From CAZKVU01 sp964556475 (lineage in GTDB: Bacteria > Patescibacteriota > Microgenomatia > UBA1406 > HO2-37-13b): a stretch of 64,000 bases of DNA. Shown here in pieces: positions 52,175 to 60,996 of the stretch. Within the stretch, counting starts at the first letter, position 1, and each line of letters begins with the position of its first letter. Under the pieces are notes generated by a model. It did no database searches, was not told the DNA's origin, and saw only the letters and a program-made list of their open reading frames with translations. The stretch covers positions 1-64,000 of the forward strand of contig CAZKVU010000006.1 of assembly GCA_964556475.1 (NCBI GenBank), read 5' to 3'. The translations under genes and the position numbers were made by a program.

Positions 52175-53494
52175 TTAAACGAGGTTTGTTCCTTTGAAGA
52201 TTTTTGGTTTCAACCAGTCTTTTGGAGTTTTCTTCTGATCTTGCTGATTTTGTTGCTGAGGCTGCTGCTGAGGAACGTTGTTTAATGCATCGTCGCTCAC
52301 TTCCTGAGGGTTAATTTCCTTATTCTCAACAAATTCAATTTCAGTCTCAGTCGACATCTCTGGTAAAGATTCTGGAGCATCAATATGAGACATCTCTATT
52401 TTTTGTGCTGGTATTGATTTTTCACTAAATTCTGCTGATGGTCCTGCTACTATTGGCGATTCGACAATATCTTCAGATTCGTCCCCTAATGTTCCTCCAA
52501 AGCTGTTTTGCATCGGCATTTGAACAGGTTGTTGTGGTTGTTGTGGATACTGTTGATACTGATTAAATTGCTGTGGCTGAATCATTTGTGGCTGAATCAT
52601 CTGAGGTCGGCTCATAGGTTGCGGTAGTCCTTGAAGTCCCTGCCCAAATGAAGACTGCATACCAGGCTGTTGCAACTGTTGTGTAATGCCTTGCGGGTTC
52701 ATTCCTGTCATACCAGGCACAGCGCCCATAGAACCCATTTGACGATTCATGGCAAAAGCAGGTTTTTTAACTGCTCCGCTTTTCAATAACAACGCGATTG
52801 ATTCAAAAGTTTCCGCTGAAACTGAATGTGCGGTGAAATTGTTGGTGGCAGCAGCAATACCTGCATACAGATTTGTCGCCATATCTTTGTCAAGATTAAC
52901 CTTAAGCTCATTAAGTAAAGCCAAAGCCATCTCGCTCATTGATGGGCTCTTCTTATCAACAACATTAATTGTTCCAAAATTACCATTGGTGAAATGACGG
53001 TCAATATTGATAATATCTACGCCTGTAAACTGATCGGAATTTGCTGTATAAAGGCTTCCCAATGAATTAAGCGTTGGTGCATAAACAGTAATAATTACCT
53101 CAGGTCTTCCTCCTGAATATGAAAAATTGACCTTATTTGGATCTAGACGAGGCGATCCCTCTCGAGGCTGAATAATAAGATTGAAAGTATCACTGCTGAT
53201 GTTATATGTAACTTTATCAACAGAACCTTCCTGATATGGGAAAGAAACAACGAGATTATTTCCATCAGCAATAAGTGCATTTTGAGCCTTATCCTGATGG
53301 AGCAGACCAAAATCAGGATTAATAATCCCCTCACAAGCAAGGCCAACACTTTTTCCAAGCGAAGAAAGACCCATATAAAGAGCCGTTCCTGCCGCAACTG
53401 CATCGAGCGTTGGGTTGTTAGGAAGGCAAATGGATATTAAATTTTTACCTGTAAGTACGTGCGCTGGGCGCGCAAAAATACTGCCTGATGTCAT
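52175..53494 (-). CDS. Degenerate DHH-type phosphoesterase (NrnA-like) with Gln-rich tail
   Basis: 439 residues. Residues ~1-235 follow the NrnA/RecJ DHH fold, but motif I reads PNNPTLDAVAAG (the His and first Asp of H..PDxDA are lost) and motif III reads INIDRHFTNGNFGTINVVD (DRH in place of DHH). Residues ~250-430 are Gln/Pro/Met-rich and disordered. In many bacteria an intact NrnA follows rbfA in the nusA-infB-rbfA-truB operon; here it directly follows infB by a 4-nt overlap, and rbfA is missing. Probably a catalytically altered or inactive member. Confidence 0.7.
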   Translation of the reverse strand: MTSGSIFARPAHVLTGKNLISICLPNNPTLDAVAAGTALYMGLSSLGKSVGLACEGIINPDFGLLHQDKAQNALIADGNNLVVSFPYQEGSVDKVTYNISSDTFNLIIQPREGSPRLDPNKVNFSYSGGRPEVIITVYAPTLNSLGSLYTANSDQFTGVDIINIDRHFTNGNFGTINVVDKKSPSMSEMALALLNELKVNLDKDMATNLYAGIAAATNNFTAHSVSAETFESIALLLKSGAVKKPAFAMNRQMGSMGAVPGMTGMNPQGITQQLQQPGMQSSFGQGLQGLPQPMSRPQMIQPQMIQPQQFNQYQQYPQQPQQPVQMPMQNSFGGTLGDESEDIVESPIVAGPSAEFSEKSIPAQKIEMSHIDAPESLPEMSTETEIEFVENKEINPQEVSDDALNNVPQQQPQQQNQQDQKKTPKDWLKPKIFKGTNLV

Positions 53495-54930
53495 ATACTA
53501 TAAGATTTTACCACATCGCCGGCCTGGATGTCAAGTTGAGGGTCAAACAAAAGCCCGCCCTCTTCTCCTTTTTTGACTTCTTTTGCTGATTTTGCACGCT
53601 GTTTTATTGATGTTAGGAGAGTTTCTCCGATCGATCTTTTGCCCCGAATGACCTCAATTTTATCCTCAACATTAAATTTGCCCTTCAAAACTTTCACACC
53701 TGCCACTACGCTACCATCTATATTAAAAAGGGCTTGAACTTTAGCCTCACCTTTGAAGCTCTTTTCCTTTTCCTCACGCTCACGCATAAGATCAGATACT
53801 TCTTCGAGCTCATCTATCAAATCATAGATAATATTATAGGATCGTAGTAAAACCTTTTCCTGTGAGGCAATTTTCTCGGCTTCCTTACTGATTTTTGAGT
53901 TAAATCCGACAACGATTGCCTTTGAAACCTTAGCTAGGAATATATCTGATTTAGAGACCTCACCAATTGAGCTCAAAATAACCTCGAGATGGCTGTTTTT
54001 TTCAAGTGCGGGTAGTATTGCATCAAGCGATCCTTGCGTATCGGCTTTAATAATAACTTTAAGCTTATCACCCTCTTTTTCCCCGAAAAAGTTAGCGAAA
54101 TCATCATTCTGAGGCTTATTTTCAGCGGCTTTTTGCTTTATTTGTGGCTGTTTAGTGAGTGTAATTCCTACTTCAGGAATATCCTTAAATCCAAGTAAAA
54201 CAAATGGCATTGAAGGTGTTACTTCCTTTACTTGAGCTCCGGAATCTGTTATGAGAGCACGAACTTTCACTTCCTGTTCACCACCGTAAAGAACATCACC
54301 AACCTTGAGCGTACCGTTTTTAATGATGCACGATGCTGTTGGACCAGCTTTATCCTGTCGCGCTTCAATAACATAAACTTCCGGTTCTGCGTCTGGAGTG
54401 TATGTAAGCTCCTTTTCTGAGGCTAAAAGTAGAATCCCCTCAAGCAAATCATTCACTCCGCGGCCTTCTTTAGCCGATATAGGCACAAATGGTACAGTTC
54501 CACCGAAACCCTCAACTTGAATCTGTTGTGCTGCTAGATCCTGTTTAACTTTGTCGATGCGGGCAGTTTCAAGGTCAATCTTGTTTACCGCAACGATGAC
54601 AGGTAACTCTGCCTGTTTTATATGCGAAATAGACTCGATTGTCTGAGGCTTAACTGAGGCTGTTGCGTCGACAATCAGAATAGCAATATCTGCAACGTTC
54701 GCACCTCGCATACGGAGCTGTGTAAAGGCTTCGTGACCAGGAGTATCAATAAAGGTAATTCTATCCACTGGATAGCCTGAAATAGGCACATGAGCCTCAT
54801 ATCCACCAATACTCTGGGTGATACTGCCTGCCTCCCTGCTTGCTAGGTTCGATTTGCGTATATAGTCTAAAAGTGTTGTTTTACCATGGTCAACATGCCC
54901 AAGCACTACAACAACAGGTGGTCGATTCAT
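53491..54930 (-). CDS. infB: Translation initiation factor IF-2 (short form)
   Basis: 479 residues. G1 GHVDHGKTTLLDYI, switch I ITQSIGGYEA, G3 FIDTPGHEAF, G4 AVNKIDLE, G5 ISAKEG, then domains II-IV to the C-terminal fMet-tRNA-binding domain. The long N-terminal region of typical bacterial IF-2 is absent. Starts 45 nt after nusA and overlaps the DHH gene. The ATG at 54930 is used; the TTG 9 nt upstream is an alternative. Confidence 0.96.
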   Translation of the reverse strand: MNRPPVVVVLGHVDHGKTTLLDYIRKSNLASREAGSITQSIGGYEAHVPISGYPVDRITFIDTPGHEAFTQLRMRGANVADIAILIVDATASVKPQTIESISHIKQAELPVIVAVNKIDLETARIDKVKQDLAAQQIQVEGFGGTVPFVPISAKEGRGVNDLLEGILLLASEKELTYTPDAEPEVYVIEARQDKAGPTASCIIKNGTLKVGDVLYGGEQEVKVRALITDSGAQVKEVTPSMPFVLLGFKDIPEVGITLTKQPQIKQKAAENKPQNDDFANFFGEKEGDKLKVIIKADTQGSLDAILPALEKNSHLEVILSSIGEVSKSDIFLAKVSKAIVVGFNSKISKEAEKIASQEKVLLRSYNIIYDLIDELEEVSDLMREREEKEKSFKGEAKVQALFNIDGSVVAGVKVLKGKFNVEDKIEVIRGKRSIGETLLTSIKQRAKSAKEVKKGEEGGLLFDPQLDIQAGDVVKSYSI

Positions 54931-54975
54931 TAAATACAATCAAAAAATTAATAATTACTTCGTACTTCGTAAGAG

Positions 54976-56151
54976 TTACTCGGAAGCCTTCACTTCAGAT
55001 GCTTCTTCGCTTTTTTCATCATTTGCAGGTTCAGTTTGTGTAGATTCAGCAGTAACTTCTTCTTGAGCAACCTCTGATTCAACAGATTCAGCCTCGGGAG
55101 TTACCTCGTCGGTTTTTTCTTCTGTGGATTTTTCCTCAACTGTTTCAGCTTCAGGTTCAGCCTTTTTTTCACCCTCAATTTGTTCAATATTGATTTCGTA
55201 TCCAGATAATTTTGAGGCTAAATTGACATTAACACCATTGCGTCCAATTGCAAGTGGTGCCTGTTCTTCATCGACGTATACTGTTGCGATTTTTTTCTTT
55301 GTATCAAGGGAGATTGAGCTCACTGTTGCAGGCGAAAGAGCCTCTCGAATGAACATTTCATCGTCCGCGTTATATTGAATAATGTCGATTTTTTCCATTC
55401 CTCCAAGCTCGTCAGTGACGGCTTTGACGCGAATGCCTTTTTGACCAACACACGCACCAACAGGATCAACTCCAGGCTGATCTGAATGAACAGCAATTTT
55501 TGTTCGCTCTCCTGGCTCACGGACTACACCCTCAATTTTGACGGTACCACTGGCAATTTCCGGGACCTCTTTAGCAAAAAGCTCTTTTACAAGATCTGGA
55601 TGCGCTCGAGATAAGATAATACGGGAATTACCGTAATTATCTTCACGGATTTCCTTGATCAATAATGTAAAGGAGTCATTTAAGCGATAATCTTCCCGAC
55701 GGATTTGCTCTTCTTGTGGCAATGAACCCTCAGCTTTTCCAATATCAAAGGAGATATTTCGACCTTCATAACGGATCACTCGACCTCGAACAATAGTACC
55801 AACTTGATCTTGATAGTGCTCAACAATTGTTTTCTTTTCAGCTTCACGAATTTGTTGAAGAATAACTTGACGTGCAGTTTGGGCTGCGATACGACCAAAT
55901 CCCGGAGGTGTGATGTCGCTTCCCTCTTTGAAAACATGCATTTCTCCAGAATCTTGATTAATTTCAACAGTTAGCGATTGGTTTTCTTCTTCTTCTTCAA
56001 CTTCTGTTTCTTCTTCTGGGGCTCCGTAATCTTTTTTATATGCTGCCAGTACGGCCGCTTTAATAGAATCAAGGACTTGATCCGGGGAAATCCCCCTCTC
56101 AGTTGCGACCTGATTGAGAGCTAAGAAAAATTCACTTTTTATAACTGGCAT
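54976..56151 (-). CDS. nusA: Transcription elongation/termination factor NusA
   Basis: 391 residues. N-terminal RNA polymerase-binding domain (VATERGISPDQVLDSIKAAV..AYKKDYG), S1 domain (VGTIVRGRVIRYEGRNISFDIG), then two KH domains (DPVGACVGQKGIRVKAVTDELGGMEKIDII and LAIGRNGVNVNLASKLSGYEI). An acidic, Glu/Thr/Ser-rich tail replaces the AR repeats. Heads the nusA-infB-DHH operon. Start taken at 56151; a further ATG at 56181 is possible. Confidence 0.96.
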   Translation of the reverse strand: MPVIKSEFFLALNQVATERGISPDQVLDSIKAAVLAAYKKDYGAPEEETEVEEEEENQSLTVEINQDSGEMHVFKEGSDITPPGFGRIAAQTARQVILQQIREAEKKTIVEHYQDQVGTIVRGRVIRYEGRNISFDIGKAEGSLPQEEQIRREDYRLNDSFTLLIKEIREDNYGNSRIILSRAHPDLVKELFAKEVPEIASGTVKIEGVVREPGERTKIAVHSDQPGVDPVGACVGQKGIRVKAVTDELGGMEKIDIIQYNADDEMFIREALSPATVSSISLDTKKKIATVYVDEEQAPLAIGRNGVNVNLASKLSGYEINIEQIEGEKKAEPEAETVEEKSTEEKTDEVTPEAESVESEVAQEEVTAESTQTEPANDEKSEEASEVKASE

Positions 56152-56255
56152 AATGGGAAATTTTAGCATAGAAAGGCTCAAACATCAATCGATTCTAACG
56201 GGCCGTTTCAGAACAGCATAAGGCGTTCTTCATAGAAAGTTATGAATGAGTCTGA

Positions 56256-56261
56256 TATAAT
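56256..56261 (+). promoter_or_regulatory. -10 box of tRNA-Tyr
   Basis: TATAAT 40 nt upstream of the tRNA, with a short GGCTACGTAGCC palindrome between them. Confidence 0.5.
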
Positions 56262-56301
56262 TTGGGCTACGTAGCCGCTTAGGCGGAATGTTTTTGTAAT
56301 A

Positions 56302-56388
56302 CCAGGGGTGCCGGAGTGGTCAATCGGAACAGTCTGTAAAACTGTCGGTGTAATGCCTACGAAGGTTCGAACCCTTCCCCCTGGACCA
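56302..56388 (+). tRNA. tRNA-Tyr (anticodon GTA)
   Basis: Acceptor stem CCAGGGG / CCCCTGG, anticodon stem ACAGT/ACTGT around the loop CTGTAAA (anticodon GTA), a long variable arm as expected for bacterial tRNA-Tyr, T arm GAAGG-TTCGAAC-CCTTC, discriminator A and encoded CCA. A TTTTT follows a few bases after. Confidence 0.95.
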
Positions 56389-56473
56389 ACTTTTTCAGAG
56401 CCTTGTAACAATCCAAGTTTTTGATTGAAGACTGGATGCTCGAACCTTATGGTAAGATAATAAATGAATATTT

Positions 56474-57142
56474 TTACCGTCTTGTCTTTCGATTTAAGAT
56501 AATTTCGCTCACTTCCACGTTCTTGGGTAACTCTAGTAGTTGGACAAGACACGTCGCAATATCTTCAACTTTCATCCAATTTTCTGGGTCTGTGATCGCC
56601 TTTCCTGTTACCTTCTCATGCATTCTTGAATTAAAACCACCGAGAATAAAACTGATTACACGACATCGAGTGGGCTTGAGTTCATCCGCTAGGTTTTGTG
56701 TAAAACCTCGAAGAGCCCATTTTGTTGTGGAGTACACTGATTGTTGCGCATAGCCACTTTTCAGTGCGATTGTTGCCCCTACATTTACTATATCCGCTCC
56801 ATCTTTCTTTAGTCGTTCGAGCAGCTTTGAAGTAAGGAGCATTGGAGCAGTGACATTGGTCTGAAACATTCTATCAAGTTCCGAAGGAGTAAGTGCATTC
56901 AGGTCTTCATAGCTTGTAACAGCAGCACAGTTTATTAGAGCTTCGATAGGTTCTGGTTGTTGGGTCAGCTGAGTAACGGTTTTGAGGATAGACTCGTCAC
57001 TCATTAAATCAGTTTTGATCCAATCAATTTCGCTTTCTGGTGGCTGTGTCCTTGAAAGACTAGCTACTTTTTTACCTTTCGATAATAGGAGTTTTGCAAT
57101 TGCCAAGCCGAGACCATCACTCGCACCTGTTATGAGTATCAT
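56474..57142 (-). CDS. Short-chain dehydrogenase/reductase
   Basis: 222 residues. TGASDGLG cofactor loop, NCAA (NAG equivalent), a catalytic Ser position replaced within GATIAL..GYAQQS, and YSTTK (YxxxK). NAD(P)-dependent oxidoreductase of unknown substrate; the end (EIILNRKTRR) is typical of classical SDRs. First protein gene after the tRNA. TATAAT ends 9 nt before the ATG. Confidence 0.85.
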   Translation of the reverse strand: MILITGASDGLGLAIAKLLLSKGKKVASLSRTQPPESEIDWIKTDLMSDESILKTVTQLTQQPEPIEALINCAAVTSYEDLNALTPSELDRMFQTNVTAPMLLTSKLLERLKKDGADIVNVGATIALKSGYAQQSVYSTTKWALRGFTQNLADELKPTRCRVISFILGGFNSRMHEKVTGKAITDPENWMKVEDIATCLVQLLELPKNVEVSEIILNRKTRR

Positions 57143-57220
57143 ATACTGGGTATTATATCCTAATTTTTAATAGGTTTATAATGTTGAACAAGTGGTGAAG
57201 TGCTAAATAGTTGAGGCAAC

Positions 57221-57253
57221 AAAGTTTCGAACTTCCTCCATCCCCCTGGACAC
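57221..57253 (+). repeat. Degenerate copy of tRNA-Tyr 3' end (1)
   Basis: TTTCGAAC...CCCCCTGGACA matches the T-loop and acceptor 3' strand of the tRNA at 56302-56388 with a small insertion (TTCCTCCAT) between. Suggests a past recombination event at the tRNA 3' end. Confidence 0.5.
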
Positions 57254-57290
57254 TGAAGCGACATTCAAACCTTCTTGATATACTCTTAGT

Positions 57291-57776
57291 ATGGATGAAC
57301 TTAAAATCAGACGGTATCAATCTTCAGATAAACAAAAAGTAAAAGACCTATATAAACTTTCCTCAAAATATTCAGAAATTGGTTATAGAAGCGGTCCTTG
57401 GGAATCGGATTTTGATAATATAGAGAATCATTTTTTAAAAGAAGGTGAATTTTTGGTTGGTTTAATAAACGATGAAATTGTTGTTATTGGTGGATATAGG
57501 AAAATATCAGATAATATCGGGCAAATTAGGAGAATGAGAACGCATCCAAATCATAGAAGAAAAGGTTATGCTCAACAAATCATTAATGAATTAGAAAGAA
57601 CAGCGAAGCAAAAAAATATAAAAGAACTCAAACTCAAAACATCTAGCCAACAAAAAATGGCACAAAACTTCTATGAAAAAAGCGGTTACAGAAAATTAAC
57701 CACGGTTAAAAAGGAATTTTATACAGAAGGCGGAGGTAATGCTTTCGAAATTATTTGGTATAGTAAAAAATTCTAA
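57291..57776 (+). CDS. GNAT-family N-acetyltransferase
   Basis: 161 residues. IRRYQSSDKQKVKDLY start, then IGQIRRMRTHPNHRRKGYAQQI with the acetyl-CoA-binding R-R-K-G-Y-A loop, and the final NFYEKSGYRK typical of GNAT enzymes. TATACT at 57279-57284 ends 6 nt before the ATG. Substrate unknown. Confidence 0.88.
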   Translation: MDELKIRRYQSSDKQKVKDLYKLSSKYSEIGYRSGPWESDFDNIENHFLKEGEFLVGLINDEIVVIGGYRKISDNIGQIRRMRTHPNHRRKGYAQQIINELERTAKQKNIKELKLKTSSQQKMAQNFYEKSGYRKLTTVKKEFYTEGGGNAFEIIWYSKKF

Positions 57777-57871
57777 CATCTCTTACGAGCCTGGACAAAC
57801 TTCTTAGCTTTTCGCTTGAGTGAATAAGATAAAAAATTGACTTCTATTTAACCCTATAGTATAATTACCCT

Positions 57872-58117
57872 ATGAATGAATGTGTACATTATAGAGCTGA
57901 TGGAGTGTGTACTAACGTAAGGCCAGGAAGAGATGGTGTTGTGTTTGCTATTACCAATCAGGTTATATGGATTAGTGATACTGGTGCCTTTCCTACATTA
58001 GCAAGAGATCGAATCATATCGGCTTTTGATGGCGAACGCATGGTTTGCGAAGGTCTCTATGATGCTGAAAAACAATCTGCCTGTTCGGGTTATGAAGAAA
58101 AAAAAGATACTACATAA
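57872..58117 (+). CDS. Small Cys-containing hypothetical protein
   Basis: 81 residues with four Cys (two near the N-terminus, two in the C-terminal half), no signal peptide or helix. TATAAT at 57860-57865 ends 6 nt before the ATG, which supports it as a gene. Family unknown. Confidence 0.5.
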   Translation: MNECVHYRADGVCTNVRPGRDGVVFAITNQVIWISDTGAFPTLARDRIISAFDGERMVCEGLYDAEKQSACSGYEEKKDTT

Positions 58118-58159
58118 TATCCAAATTCTTCCCCCAAAATTATGAGCACTCATAATGCT

Positions 58160-58187
58160 CGGAGATTCCTACCCTTCCCCCTGGACT
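58160..58187 (+). repeat. Degenerate copy of tRNA-Tyr 3' end (2)
   Basis: ACCCTTCCCCCTGGAC is an exact 16-nt match to the tRNA-Tyr 3' end (56370-56386 region), preceded by a partly matching T-loop stretch. Strongest of the three copies. Confidence 0.6.
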
Positions 58188-58228
58188 CGAATTATGACTA
58201 ACCCCATAGTAGTATGCTATAATAATGG

Positions 58229-59182
58229 ATGGCAGTCGAACGCGTTTCTATAGAATCATTAACACTTGAGCCACGCCCTATATCACCAGCTGAATTAGAC
58301 AATTTTGCTTCATCAGTTGGGAATCATGAGGGAAAAGCTATAGCATATTTGGAAATGCAGCGTGCAGCTTCATGGCCAGGAACCTCTCTCTATCACGCCG
58401 TTAATGAACACGACCCATCTGAGGAACCGCTCTTAACAACAAAAAATGTGCGAAAATATATGACTGCTACTTTCGAACCGCGCGGATTAGCAACTTGTGT
58501 AACTCCTGATGACGGCGATTTAGAAGAATCAGCAATCAAACCAACAGAGTATGGAAGAAGTGCTGTTCCACTGGTTGGACTCTTACTTGATTATTCACAC
58601 AGACATCCAGATATAAACTTACATGATGTATTTGGAGGAACAGCTTCATCTATACCATCTGGCGAAACAGTCGTAACAGAAAACGGTGATGAAGTTGCGC
58701 TGAAAAGGGGGTCGGCAGGTATTCGTATTGCAATATTTAGAACACTATTGCAGGCTGATGGACCCTTGCGTGAGTCTGATTTGTCAGCACAACTCGGAAT
58801 AGCAGAGGGTACAATAAACAGGCACGTTATTAATCTTGGCAAGGCGGGAATTATTCAATCAGACTCTATTGGTTCGGATTTGAGATTAACATATGAACAT
58901 GTAAGAACTTCTGAACAAGCTCCTTTAGTTATCAGACCGTCTCTCAGGCAAGCTGTCTATGATTTTACTCGAAACCGAAATGGCGCTTTTACTGTCGCCA
59001 ACGTGCGGACACACCTTGTTGAAACATTGGGGATGGATGACAAAACTCTTTTAGATGCTTCAATAGTTCAAGCACTTCATTTTCTTCATCTTAATAATGC
59101 GGTTTCAGTGATTGGTTTAGGAGGTAATACGAAAACAGGCGTAAGCTTAACTGCCGATCAGAGAGCGGGCTTGCTGAACTGA
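58229..59182 (+). pseudogene. Winged-helix regulator, 5' part (frameshifted)
   Basis: 317 residues with a helix-turn-helix near 165-205 (LLQADGPLRESDLSAQLGIAEGTINRHVINLGKAGII), the winged-helix layout of bacterial transcription factors, and a second candidate near 230-300. It stops at 59182, but a different frame from 59170 continues with a fitting sequence to 59544. One missing base near 59170 would join them. Either a sequencing error or a real inactivation. TATAAT at 58218-58223 ends 5 nt before the ATG. Confidence 0.6.
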
Positions 59183-59544
59183 TTGATCTTATTGACGGAT
59201 ACCAAGCTGGTGATAAGGAAAAATGGGAGATGGGTCTCAGAGCTGCACATGGAATTTTATCTGACAGAGATGCAATAGCAGCACTCATTGAAAAAGCTTC
59301 AAATCGATCAGTGAATCGTAGAGACAACAGAATTGCTCCGGAACTCATGGACTCGATTATGTTGCAAATCTTGCGGGCAAATCCAGGAATAACGCCTAAT
59401 GATTTTCATACCGTACTTATTGATCGACTACCGACACCGATTTCAATTGGACATGCGAGAGCTCTTCTTTCGAAAGCCAAACAACGAGGTTTAGTTGAGT
59501 CTGTAAGAAACCCTGGAGGAATTCCTGGATGGAAAGTGAAATAA
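59170..59544 (+). pseudogene. Winged-helix regulator, 3' part (frameshifted)
   Basis: Continuation of the preceding frame: L-A-E-L-I-D-L-I-D-G-Y-Q... to a second winged-helix-like segment (IAPELMDSIMLQILRANPGITPNDF, then HARALLSKAKQRGLVES). The first ATG in this frame is at 59230. Together with the 5' part it would make one protein of about 440 residues. Confidence 0.55.
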
Positions 59545-59725
59545 ATAAAAGTTAAAATCATTATCTACAGGGTATCCATTACTGCGGCATGTGGCTCATT
59601 CTGCTTTGATGAAGTGGCAAGTGAAGCGAGATGATAGTTCTTAAGGTATGTAAGAGCTTTTTTGTTTAATGAGGTCATCGGCGATCATTAACAAATTATT
59701 ATATACTCTAAACAATAATCAATCC

Positions 59726-60082
59726 ATGAGAAAATTTATCATTTTTACACTACTGTTAACTCCTGTTGTCATCGGCATTTTTCTCTATATTTGGTTTTAT
59801 AGAATTGATCGAATCGGCTGCGGTGAAAAGGGAATGAGTATGAGAGTTGGAAACGGATTGACTGGTTATTATCAATACTGCGTAACTGAATATTCTGATG
59901 GTGGTAAATCGTGTATCTCATCAGACGAATGTCAAGGTGACTGTGTGATTAATAATGAGAGGACTCAGGCAAACTGTGAGAATGATAGCGACAGTACTTG
60001 TGGAGAAAAAGGAACTATCATTGAAAATTGTCCTTTAGATAACACAAAAGATACTTGTGTACAGGAGTGTTATACTCCGTAG
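59726..60082 (+). CDS. Membrane-anchored Cys-rich secreted protein (1)
   Basis: 118 residues. A helix at about 5-25, then an exported region with about 13 Cys (motifs CISSDECQGDC, CGEKG, CVQEC). Cys spacing suggests disulfide knots or a small extracellular binding domain. Family unknown. Followed by a second gene of the same style at 60245. Confidence 0.6.
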   Translation: MRKFIIFTLLLTPVVIGIFLYIWFYRIDRIGCGEKGMSMRVGNGLTGYYQYCVTEYSDGGKSCISSDECQGDCVINNERTQANCENDSDSTCGEKGTIIENCPLDNTKDTCVQECYTP

Positions 60083-60123
60083 ACCAGAGAATGAACGCTA
60101 GACAATGCTGGTGCAACGGCTAT

Positions 60124-60146
60124 TTCAGAACTTCCTCCATCTCCCA
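60124..60146 (+). repeat. Short repeat resembling tRNA-Tyr 3' copy (1)
   Basis: TTC.GAACTTCCTCCATC(C/T)CCC is shared with the copy at 57221-57253; only weakly related to the tRNA itself. Confidence 0.35.
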
Positions 60147-60244
60147 TATTTTTAATTTAATGTACATGATGTACTTCTATAGTACAAAATTATGATATAG
60201 GAGTCGACAAGTTACTAATCAATCGGTCATGCTATACTGATAAT

Positions 60245-60670
60245 ATGAAGCTTCCTGTTTGGGCGACAACAGTGACCCCTTTATCAAAAACTATCGCGCT
60301 CATGGTTTTTATTACCTTTCCTATTATGATGTTCTACCTTGGATATTCAATCGGGATAAATAGTCTGCCGGTATCATCTGTAACGCTGCAGAATGTACCC
60401 ATATCAGTGACACCGACACCATTCATACCAACACAGACGATGCCGAGCCCAACTCCAAATCCTTATGTTACTGTGACGCATTGTCAAACAAACGAAGATT
60501 GTGGAGGAATTCCGCATATTTGTCGTGAAAATGGTACATGCGGATATGTTGATGAATTTATTGAGCCGAATTGTTCAAATGATAGTGACTGTCCACCGCG
60601 AAATGGGTGTATTTTATATCAATGCTTCGGCGGTTCGTGCCAAAGCATTAATATGTGCACGAATCAGTAG
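60245..60670 (+). CDS. Membrane-anchored Cys-rich secreted protein (2)
   Basis: 141 residues. Helix at about 14-36, Thr/Pro linker, then a C-terminal region with ten Cys in pattern CQTNEDCGGIPHIC..NGTCGY, CSNDSDCPPRNGCILYQCFGGSCQ. EGF-like or small disulfide-rich repeat; similar to the gene at 59726 in architecture. TATACT at 60233-60238 ends 6 nt before the ATG. Confidence 0.65.
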   Translation: MKLPVWATTVTPLSKTIALMVFITFPIMMFYLGYSIGINSLPVSSVTLQNVPISVTPTPFIPTQTMPSPTPNPYVTVTHCQTNEDCGGIPHICRENGTCGYVDEFIEPNCSNDSDCPPRNGCILYQCFGGSCQSINMCTNQ

Positions 60671-60682
60671 CTAGCGCTGAAT

Positions 60683-60940
60683 TTATTTTCCTTCTGCCTC
60701 AGACTCCATCTTTTTGAGCCTTGTATAGTAATCTGGAATTTCTTTGAGGTGTGCCCATGCAATCTTACCTGTAGTGAGCGCATCGTCATTTGTAACATTT
60801 GTTTGGATATCATGAGCGCCATGCTCAAGTTCAACATCCATTCCCATCCTGAATTGTTCGATGTCAAAGTTTGACCAATCTATGCCAAGTTGTTCACCGA
60901 TTTGTTTGGCCTCATCGGCTGTGAATGATTTTTTCATATG
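60683..60940 (-). CDS. DUF5661-like small protein
   Basis: 85 residues from the ATG at 60940: FTADEAKQIGEQLGIDW..FDIEQFRMGMDVELEHGAHD..TNVT..D...TGKIAWAHLKEIPDYYTRL. This is the DUF5661 pattern, a CPR-frequent family of unknown function. TATACT ends 8 nt before the ATG on the minus strand. Confidence 0.85.
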   Translation of the reverse strand, partial: HMKKSFTADEAKQIGEQLGIDWSNFDIEQFRMGMDVELEHGAHDIQTNVTNDDALTTGKIAWAHLKEIPDYYTRLKKMESEAEGK

Positions 60941-60996
60941 TAAATAGTATAACACTTTTTGGCCTCGTGGGTAATATGATTCAGCAACCTATAGAA

